The notes beneath the pieces are model-generated. The model saw only the letters and a list, made by a program, of their open reading frames with translations. It ran no database searches and had not been told where the DNA came from. Shown here piece after piece: positions 36,427 through 42,770 of a stretch of 42,770 nucleotides of DNA. Positions within the stretch are counted from its first letter, which is position 1. Each line of letters starts with the position of its first letter. Source of the stretch: Colwellia sp. Lineage in GTDB: Bacteria > Pseudomonadota > Gammaproteobacteria > Enterobacterales > Alteromonadaceae. The position numbers and the translations under genes are program-made. Location: contig JALJPB010000037.1 of the NCBI GenBank assembly GCA_022969175.1, positions 1 through 42,770 of the forward strand, in the 5' to 3' direction.

Positions 36427-36908
36427 AACAACTTGATTATTTCTTAGCGGATGAAGAAGCCACCATTGCAATGGGAACGGCACTAGCGACAGTGGTAAAA
36501 ACAAAACTCAAACAGGGCATAGTTGTTTTTTTAAATGGTGAATTAGGGGCGGGAAAAACCACCTTAACTCGAGGTTTTGTTCGAGGTATGGGTCATCAAG
36601 GCAATGTTAAAAGTCCAACTTATACCTTGGTAGAACCCTATGATTTAGCTGATTGGCATGTTTATCATTTTGATTTATATCGATTAAGTGATCCTGAGGA
36701 GTTAGAGTATATCGGCATTCGAGATTATTTCGAAGAAAATTGCTGTTGCTTTATTGAATGGCCAGAAAAAGGCACGGGTTTACTTGCCCAAGAGGACCTT
36801 ATTATTAACATTGCTTATATTGGCGAACAACGTAATATAAGCTTAAATGCCAGCACTGACAAAGGTGTTAACTTGCTTAAAGAATTAAAAGAAATCTTCA
36901 CGGGATAA
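36423..36908 (+). CDS. tsaE: tRNA threonylcarbamoyladenosine ATPase subunit TsaE
   Basis: 161-residue P-loop protein that, with TsaB and TsaD, makes t6A37 in ANN-decoding tRNAs. Walker A is GELGAGKTTLTRGF; the conserved SPTYTLVEPY and HFDLYRLSDPEEL follow, then FIEWPEKG. The ATG is coupled to the nnr stop (ATGA), and amiB starts 6 bases after it. Confidence 0.95.
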   Translation: MKQLDYFLADEEATIAMGTALATVVKTKLKQGIVVFLNGELGAGKTTLTRGFVRGMGHQGNVKSPTYTLVEPYDLADWHVYHFDLYRLSDPEELEYIGIRDYFEENCCCFIEWPEKGTGLLAQEDLIINIAYIGEQRNISLNASTDKGVNLLKELKEIFTG

Positions 36909-36914
36909 TATTCA

Positions 36915-38249
36915 ATGTTCAGCGGTTTGACTATAAGCAAGACAGTTCAACAATTTACAGCCAGTTTATTGTTGTTTATCTGCTTTTGTTCTACTGCAGT
37001 AGCCGCTAATCGAATTGACGGTATTCGTATTTGGCCGGCCCCTGAAAATACTCGTATTGTCTTTGATCTAAAAAACAAACCCGATTATAAGTATTTCAGT
37101 TTATCTAACCCCGAACGTTTAGTGATAGATTTTAAACATAGTAAAAATAGCGTTAACCTTAAGAAACTCACTAAAAATGATCCTCGTATTAAACTTATTC
37201 GCACCAGTACAGCAAAAGCTTCTGGTACAACAAGAATGGTTATTGAGTTGACGGATGATTATCGAATAACTGTTTTTCCTCTGGCCCCTGCGGGTCAATA
37301 CAGTAACCGTCTGGTTGTTGATTTATACGATAAAAAGAAAAAATCCACGGTAGTTAAACAAATAAGTAGCAGTAAAAAAAGAGATGTTGTCATTGCGATT
37401 GTTGCCGGACATGGTGGAGAAGATCCCGGCTCAATTGGCGCAAGAGGAACTTATGAAAAGCGAGTCACTTTAAAAATAGCTAAAGAATTAGAAAAGCTCA
37501 TCAATGCTCGAAAAGGAATGAAAGCTGTGATGATAAGAACCGGCGATTATTATGTTAACCATAATAGAAAAACTCAACTTGCTCGTCAAAGCAAAGCCGA
37601 TTTACTTATTTCAATTCATGCAGACGCTTTTACTTCTTCTAAACCTAGTGGTGCATCGGTTCTAGTGCAATCACCAAGGCGAGCGAACTCAGAATTTGCT
37701 CGGTGGATTGCCAATAGAGAAAAAGAATCTGAGTTGTTGGGTGGGGCAGGCGAAACGATTAAGAAAACGAAAGATAAAAATCTTGCAATTACCTTAGCTG
37801 ATATGAAAAAAGAACATACCATGGGTAGCAGCTATGAGTTTGCTCAGCATGTACTTAAACAATTGAAAAAAGTCACCAAATTACATAAGAAAAAACCGGA
37901 GGGGCTTAGCTTAGCAGTATTAAAGTCTTCTGATATTCCTTCGGTATTAATAGAAACTGGCTTTATTTCAAATTATCAAGAAGAAAAAAGATTAAATAAT
38001 ACTTCACATCAACGTCGATTAGCGAAAGCAATTTACATTGCCACTAATGATTACTTTAGCCAAAATCCGCCCAAGGGAACCCTGCTGGCTTCTATCGGTT
38101 ATAAAAAACATAAAGTTTCAAGTGGTGAATCTTTATCGGTATTAGCCCAACGTTATAAAGTATCAATGGCAACGATAAAATCAATCAATAACCTTAAATC
38201 GAACAATGTTAGAATTGGCCAAACATTAAAAATTCCTCGTGCAGGTTAA
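36915..38249 (+). CDS. amiB: N-acetylmuramoyl-L-alanine amidase AmiB
   Basis: Zn-dependent septal peptidoglycan amidase for daughter-cell separation, activated by EnvC. 444 residues: signal peptide to about residue 30 (AVAAN), AMIN domain (about 32-135), Amidase_3 domain (about 155-375) with zinc ligands in AGHGGEDPG, the Glu in TYEKRVTL, His in ISIHADA, and catalytic Glu in IETGFISN. A single C-terminal LysM (about 398-442) binds peptidoglycan; E. coli AmiB also has a LysM. The regulatory helix expected to block the active site would lie near ELLGGAGETIKKT. Confidence 0.93.
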   Translation: MFSGLTISKTVQQFTASLLLFICFCSTAVAANRIDGIRIWPAPENTRIVFDLKNKPDYKYFSLSNPERLVIDFKHSKNSVNLKKLTKNDPRIKLIRTSTAKASGTTRMVIELTDDYRITVFPLAPAGQYSNRLVVDLYDKKKKSTVVKQISSSKKRDVVIAIVAGHGGEDPGSIGARGTYEKRVTLKIAKELEKLINARKGMKAVMIRTGDYYVNHNRKTQLARQSKADLLISIHADAFTSSKPSGASVLVQSPRRANSEFARWIANREKESELLGGAGETIKKTKDKNLAITLADMKKEHTMGSSYEFAQHVLKQLKKVTKLHKKKPEGLSLAVLKSSDIPSVLIETGFISNYQEEKRLNNTSHQRRLAKAIYIATNDYFSQNPPKGTLLASIGYKKHKVSSGESLSVLAQRYKVSMATIKSINNLKSNNVRIGQTLKIPRAG

Positions 38250-38292
38250 TTCTAAGACCCTATATACAATATAAAAAGCATAGAAAAGTAAT

Positions 38293-40203
38293 ATGACCAT
38301 TGAAATACTCCCTGCCCAATTAGCCAACCAAATTGCAGCAGGAGAAGTAGTAGAAAGACCTGCTTCAGTTATTAAAGAACTCGTTGAAAACTCGCTTGAT
38401 GCTGGTGCTAGTCAAATTCATATTGAAGTTGAAAAGGGCGGCACTAAGAAACTACGCATTTCTGATAATGGCTCAGGTATTGCAAAAAATGAATTGGCTT
38501 TAGCTTTAAGTCGACATGCCACTAGCAAAATTAAGAATTTACGTGATTTAGAAGCGATCAGCAGCTTAGGTTTTCGTGGTGAGGCACTGGCCAGTATCAG
38601 TTCAGTTTCTCGATTAACATTAACGTCAAAACCTGCAGCGCAAGAAACAGCTTGGCAAGCCAGTGCTGCTGGCCGCGATATGGAGGTTAAGGTTCAGCCT
38701 GCGGCTCACCCCGATGGTACCACCATTGAAGTAAAAGACTTATTTTTTAATACCCCGGCAAGACGAAAATTTCTTCGTACCGATAAAACTGAATTTACTC
38801 ATATTGATGAAGTAGTGCGACGAATTGCTTTAGCACGTTTTGATGTGACTTTTATTCTAACTCATAATGGTAAAATTGTTCGGCAGTATCGTGCAGCCAA
38901 AGATAAATCGCAATATGCTAAACGCGTGGCTATGGTGTGTGGAAAAGCATTTATCGAACATGCCGTTGAGGTTGATTGCCATCACGATACTCTACATTTG
39001 TGGGGCTGGTTAGCAAAACCGAGTTTTCATCGCAGTCAAAATGATCTTTGTTACAGTTATGTTAATGGCAGAATGATGCGTGATAAATTAATTAACCACG
39101 CTATTCGGCAATCTTTTGCTGAGCGATTGGTGGGTGATAATCATCCGGCATTTGTCTTGTTTCTTAGCCTCGATTATCGTGAGGTTGATGTTAATGTGCA
39201 CCCAGCAAAACATGAAGTTCGTTTTCATCAAGCGCGTTTTATTCACGACTTTATTTATTCAGTTTGTAATGGCGCTTTAACTGAAGCACAAAACTTAGAT
39301 TTTAAAACGCTTGAAACGTCAGAAGTTAACAATTCAGAAAATTTAACTTCAAGTTTAGCTTCAAGTTTAACAAAGCATTCAGCTGGAACTGCTGCCTATG
39401 AAATATCGACAGAACAGCGCGGTGGTCAAAATCAAGCTTATCGACAAAGAGATGACTACGTAACACCGTTAAGAAGCATTAATGACGGCAATAGTTCTCG
39501 GCAAGCTTTTACCCAAGCCAATTACAATTCTTCTGCTAAACCTTCTCAACAAGCAAACTCAGCATATCAGCAGTTAATGACAACTGTAGAAGATAATCTT
39601 TCTGAAAAGTCATTGGCAGGTGAGCTGCTAGTCGCTGAGGAAGAAATTAAGCTTTTGCAATTCGTCGCGCCAAGTTACGGGGTGATTTTATTTGAAGGCG
39701 AGTTACGGCTGTTATCATTAATTAGTTTTGCTGAGAAAATGTATTTTAATGAAGTTAAAGAGCGTTGGCAGCAGGGCATGGTTAGTCAGCCATTATTGCT
39801 GCCGATAAGTTTAAATTTAGACCGCGCGCAGTTTACATTTGTTGACAAATACAGTACAAGTTTTGAGCAGGCTGGCATAGTGATTGTTTGCAAAACAGGC
39901 AACAAGGTACAAATCAGACAATTTCCTGCGCGACTACGTGATAAAAATATTACCGAAAGCTTTACTATAATAATTAACTATTTAATGCCCTTGTCTGTCG
40001 AACGTGAACTTGAAGATGTTGATTGGTATCAATCGTTTGCGAAGGTATTGGCCGCTCAAGAGTATCATCAACAAGGTGCTCAATCACTTATTAATCAAGG
40101 CTGTAAATTATTTAAAGAACAATTAGCATTACAACTACGCTTGAATTCTGTGGTTGTCGACCTCACATCGACAATAAGCCAATTAAATTCTACAACTGAA
40201 TAA
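38293..40203 (+). CDS. mutL: DNA mismatch repair protein MutL
   Basis: ATP-dependent matchmaker between MutS and downstream repair factors. 636 residues. GHKL ATPase motifs: ELVENSLDAGA, SDNGSGI, RHATSKI and GFRGEALASISS. The transducer domain includes VDVNVHPAKHEVRF. A low-complexity Ser/Gln/Asn linker (about 340-440) leads to the C-terminal dimerisation domain. No DQHAxxE(x)4E endonuclease motif is seen, as expected for a MutH-using or methyl-directed-type MutL. Short gaps to amiB and miaA. Confidence 0.95.
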   Translation: MTIEILPAQLANQIAAGEVVERPASVIKELVENSLDAGASQIHIEVEKGGTKKLRISDNGSGIAKNELALALSRHATSKIKNLRDLEAISSLGFRGEALASISSVSRLTLTSKPAAQETAWQASAAGRDMEVKVQPAAHPDGTTIEVKDLFFNTPARRKFLRTDKTEFTHIDEVVRRIALARFDVTFILTHNGKIVRQYRAAKDKSQYAKRVAMVCGKAFIEHAVEVDCHHDTLHLWGWLAKPSFHRSQNDLCYSYVNGRMMRDKLINHAIRQSFAERLVGDNHPAFVLFLSLDYREVDVNVHPAKHEVRFHQARFIHDFIYSVCNGALTEAQNLDFKTLETSEVNNSENLTSSLASSLTKHSAGTAAYEISTEQRGGQNQAYRQRDDYVTPLRSINDGNSSRQAFTQANYNSSAKPSQQANSAYQQLMTTVEDNLSEKSLAGELLVAEEEIKLLQFVAPSYGVILFEGELRLLSLISFAEKMYFNEVKERWQQGMVSQPLLLPISLNLDRAQFTFVDKYSTSFEQAGIVIVCKTGNKVQIRQFPARLRDKNITESFTIIINYLMPLSVERELEDVDWYQSFAKVLAAQEYHQQGAQSLINQGCKLFKEQLALQLRLNSVVVDLTSTISQLNSTTE

Positions 40204-40210
40204 CTGAACT

Positions 40211-41176
40211 ATGCCATCGTCATCTGCAAATAACTTGAACAAGCCACCCGTTATTTGTTTAATGGGGCCAACAGCGTCAGGGAAAACAGCATTAGCGATG
40301 GAGCTGTGTGATGCGCTACCTTGCGATATTATCAGTGTAGACTCAGCATTAATTTATCGAAATATGGATATTGGCACGGCAAAACCAACGGCTGATGAAC
40401 TGACAAATTATCCTCATCGATTAATTAATATTCGTGATGCTAATGAAAGCTATTCGGCAGCAGATTTTTGTCACGATGCTTTAGTTGAAATTGAAAAAAT
40501 ACGCAGTAATAACCGAATTCCGTTATTAGTTGGTGGCACAATGATGTATTTCAAAAGCTTGATAGAAGGAATTTCTCCGCTACCATCAGCAAATAAAGAA
40601 ATACGTACGGCAATAGAAGAAGAAGCGGCTGACAAAGGTTGGCAGCATATGCATGAATTATTACGGCAATGTGATAGTGAAGCGGCATTAAGGATTCATC
40701 CAAATGATCCACAAAGGTTAACTCGAGCATTAGAGGTTTTTCGGATAACGGGAAACAGTTTGACACAATTAACTCAAATTAAAGGTGCTAAGCTCGAAGG
40801 CGATGTTTTACAATTTGCCATAACACCCAAAGATCGTAAGACCTTGCACCAACGTATTGAGTTGCGTTATCAAATAATGATTGACCAAGGTTTTGAACAA
40901 GAAGTAAGAGTACTTAAGCAACGTGATGATTTACATGAAAATTTACCATCAATAAGATGTGTTGGCTATCGACAAATGTGGCAATATCTCAATGATGAAA
41001 TGGATCACGATGAAATGATATTTCGTGGCGTATGTGCCACACGACAACTAGCAAAACGGCAACTAACTTGGTTAAGAGGTTGGCATAAGTTGAACTGGTT
41101 GGAGATGGAAGATGACACTAATTGTCAACAAGTGTTGTCAATGGTGAATAAAATTGAAACATTAATGTATAATTAG
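40211..41176 (+). CDS. miaA: tRNA dimethylallyltransferase MiaA
   Basis: Adds the isopentenyl group to A37 of UNN-reading tRNAs. 321 residues. P-loop [12 protein letters not shown] (residues about 17-28), the substrate segment [28 protein letters not shown], and [13 protein letters not shown] near the C-terminus. Starts 7 bases after mutL; hfq follows after 111 bases, which in E. coli hold hfq promoters. Confidence 0.95.
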   Translation: MPSSSANNLNKPPVICLMGPTASGKTALAMELCDALPCDIISVDSALIYRNMDIGTAKPTADELTNYPHRLINIRDANESYSAADFCHDALVEIEKIRSNNRIPLLVGGTMMYFKSLIEGISPLPSANKEIRTAIEEEAADKGWQHMHELLRQCDSEAALRIHPNDPQRLTRALEVFRITGNSLTQLTQIKGAKLEGDVLQFAITPKDRKTLHQRIELRYQIMIDQGFEQEVRVLKQRDDLHENLPSIRCVGYRQMWQYLNDEMDHDEMIFRGVCATRQLAKRQLTWLRGWHKLNWLEMEDDTNCQQVLSMVNKIETLMYN

Positions 41177-41287
41177 TTTCAATTACTGAGTAAGTTGCTA
41201 TATTTATTCAAGAATAGTTTTTTTAACAATGTAATGAACAGTTTTCTTTAACAGTTCTTTATCAACAATAATAAAAGGGGCCATACA

Positions 41288-41545
41288 ATGGCAAAAGGAC
41301 AATCTTTACAAGACCCATTTTTGAATGCTTTACGTCGTGATCGCATTCCCGTTGCAATATATTTAGTTAACGGTATTAAACTTCAAGGACAAGTTGAGTC
41401 ATTCGATCAATTTGTTATTTTACTGAAAAATACGGTCAGCCAAATGGTATACAAACATGCTATTTCTACTGTTGTACCCGCTCGAGCAGTGAATACAACA
41501 ATGCCAACAAACAATCAAGACGAAGGGCAACCATCAGACGATTAA
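41288..41545 (+). CDS. hfq: RNA chaperone Hfq
   Basis: Hexameric Sm-like protein mediating small RNA pairing. 85 residues, shorter than E. coli (102) through a brief acidic tail ([11 protein letters not shown]). Sm1 and Sm2 are complete: [40 protein letters not shown] and [15 protein letters not shown]. An AAGGGG ribosome-binding site precedes the ATG. Confidence 0.97.
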   Translation: MAKGQSLQDPFLNALRRDRIPVAIYLVNGIKLQGQVESFDQFVILLKNTVSQMVYKHAISTVVPARAVNTTMPTNNQDEGQPSDD

Positions 41546-41607
41546 TGATTGTTCTGTCAAAAGCTAAGGTTTTATGAAAAGAATAAGTAAAGTTTGGAGT
41601 TGTACAT

Positions 41608-42770
41608 TTGTTTGATCGTTATCAGGCGGGTGAACAAGCAATACTTGTTCATGTAGATTTTCCCGATGAAAGCTCTAGAGAAGATTTAGCTGAATTTAAA
41701 ATGTTGGTATCATCAGCGGGCGTACAAGCACTAGATGTCGCCACTGGTAAGCGTAATACTCCCCATCCAAAGTATTTTGTTGGTAGTGGTAAGGCAGGTG
41801 AAATTGCCGAAATGGTACGCTTACATGGTGCTAATGTCATTTTATTTAATCACAGTTTATCACCCTCGCAAGAAAAGCATATTGAAGCCTTGTGTGAATG
41901 TCGGGTAGTAGATCGCACGACACTCATTTTAGATATATTTGCCCAGCGCGCCCGTACTCATGAAGGTAAAATGCAAGTTGAGTTAGCTCAACTTAAACAT
42001 TTAAGTAGCCGTCTAATTCGAGGCTGGACCCATTTAGAGCGTCAAAAGGGTGGAATTGGCTTAAGAGGGCCTGGTGAGACACAACTTGAAACAGATAGAC
42101 GGTTGTTGCGAGAGCGAATAAGTAATATCCGTAAACGCTTAGAAAAAGTAGAGCGACAGCGTCAACAAGGTAGACGATTAAGAACTCGAGCTGAAATTCC
42201 AACAATCTCGCTAGTGGGTTATACCAACGCGGGGAAATCGACCTTATTTAATTGTATTACTAAGGCTAATGTTTATATTGCCGATCAATTATTTGCGACA
42301 TTAGATCCAACACTGAGAAAAATTGAAGTTGAAGGTGTCGGACGGGTGATTTTGGCAGACACTGTTGGTTTTATTCGCCATTTACCTCATGACTTAGTCG
42401 CTGCATTTAAAGCAACATTAACAGAAACTCGCGAAGCTGAGTTGCTGTTACATGTGGTTGATATATCTGATGAGCGTCGTAGTGAGAATATTGAACAAGT
42501 TGAAGATGTATTAACAGAAATTGAAGCCGGTGAAGTGCCGCAATTAATGATCTGTAATAAAATTGACAATTTACATGATATATCTCCACGCATTGATCGT
42601 GACGACACAGGTATGCCGATAAGAGTATGGTTGTCTGCGCAAGCAAATATCGGCATAGATTTACTTTTTCAAGCCTTAGCCGAACGTTTAGGTCGAGAAA
42701 TTGTTCAACATAGTTTAAAAATTCCACCTAACGCTGGCAAGTTACGTGGTGCTTTATACCAACTTAACTG
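41608..42770 (+). CDS. hflX: GTPase HflX (partial)
   Basis: Ribosome-splitting heat-shock GTPase; runs off the right edge with about 387 residues visible of about 426-430. The start is TTG at 41608 (FDRYQAGEQAILVHVDF follows, aligning with E. coli MFDRYDAGEQ), with GGAG 8 bases upstream and no ATG option. Motifs: PKYFVGSGKAGEI in the N-terminal domain, GGIGLRGPGETQLETDRR, P-loop GYTNAGKSTLFN, G3 DTVGFIRHLP and G4 NKID. hfq-hflX order as in E. coli. Confidence 0.94.
   Translation, partial: MFDRYQAGEQAILVHVDFPDESSREDLAEFKMLVSSAGVQALDVATGKRNTPHPKYFVGSGKAGEIAEMVRLHGANVILFNHSLSPSQEKHIEALCECRVVDRTTLILDIFAQRARTHEGKMQVELAQLKHLSSRLIRGWTHLERQKGGIGLRGPGETQLETDRRLLRERISNIRKRLEKVERQRQQGRRLRTRAEIPTISLVGYTNAGKSTLFNCITKANVYIADQLFATLDPTLRKIEVEGVGRVILADTVGFIRHLPHDLVAAFKATLTETREAELLLHVVDISDERRSENIEQVEDVLTEIEAGEVPQLMICNKIDNLHDISPRIDRDDTGMPIRVWLSAQANIGIDLLFQALAERLGREIVQHSLKIPPNAGKLRGALYQLN

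Noticed and set aside
42387..42727. Minus-strand frames opposite hflX
   Set aside because: They are antisense shadows of the highly conserved hflX GTPase domain, with no start context.
1..42770. CRISPR array, prophage, insertion sequence or toxin-antitoxin island
   Set aside because: No regularly spaced repeats, transposase, integrase or phage genes were found; the YozG-like/DUF2975 pair has an XRE regulator but no toxin-like partner.

Overview
The window reads as a chromosomal segment of a low-GC marine gammaproteobacterium of the order Alteromonadales, most likely a Colwellia- or Thalassotalea-like member of Colwelliaceae. That placement is an inference from A+T-rich codon use, housekeeping gene order that follows Escherichia coli closely, and accessory families (exosortase-associated ligase and decarboxylase, DUF3718, M56 peptidase with a TonB-like tail) frequent in that group. 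I see no integrase, transposase, CRISPR array, rRNA or tRNA. Both ends cut through a gene: a PLP-dependent decarboxylase at the left and hflX at the right.

Layout. 1-2353 (minus): the C-terminally cut decarboxylase and an AMP-forming acyl-CoA ligase, a pair typical of exosortase A loci. 2516-4355: a patatin-like lipase and a secreted trypsin-like protease. 4376-11041: the E. coli-like yibQ-envC-gpmI / yibN-grxC-secB-gpsA / trmL block, without cysE. 11182-12105: fieF. 12167-18239: a Cpx envelope-stress locus with divergent cpxP and cpxRA and, behind cpxA on the same strand, a PldB-like lysophospholipase, a second alpha/beta hydrolase and an ECF sigma factor fused to a membrane domain. 18284-20798: a BlaI repressor with an M56 membrane peptidase. 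20901-24331: ugpQ, psd, rsgA and divergent orn. 24428-29603: small accessory genes (beta-barrel protein, YozG-like regulator with DUF2975 protein, two DUF3718 paralogues, EamA transporter) separated by three long gene-free gaps. 29870-33639: a 1172-residue degenerate hybrid sensor kinase and a DUF1289 protein. 33661 to the end: divergent queG and the classic nnr-tsaE-amiB-mutL-miaA-hfq-hflX superoperon.

How the genes work together. The theme is the cell envelope. EnvC and AmiB, encoded far apart, are activator and amidase in septal peptidoglycan splitting. CpxRA/CpxP senses periplasmic stress, and its apparent operon adds phospholipid-active hydrolases and a possibly membrane-tethered sigma factor. 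Psd and UgpQ act in phospholipid synthesis and turnover, SecB in export. The rest is tRNA modification (TrmL, QueG, TsaE, MiaA), RNA control (Hfq, Orn), repair (MutL, NnrD) and ribosome GTPases (RsgA, HflX).

Most worth a second look: the five-gene cpx-hydrolase-sigma arrangement; the sensor kinase that appears to have lost every phospho-acceptor; an apparent ATT start codon for envC; an orphan intrinsic terminator about 70 bases before the EamA gene that implies a small RNA or an attenuated leader; a perfect 20-bp inverted repeat between trmL and fieF; and the duplicated DUF3718 units with conserved flanks.
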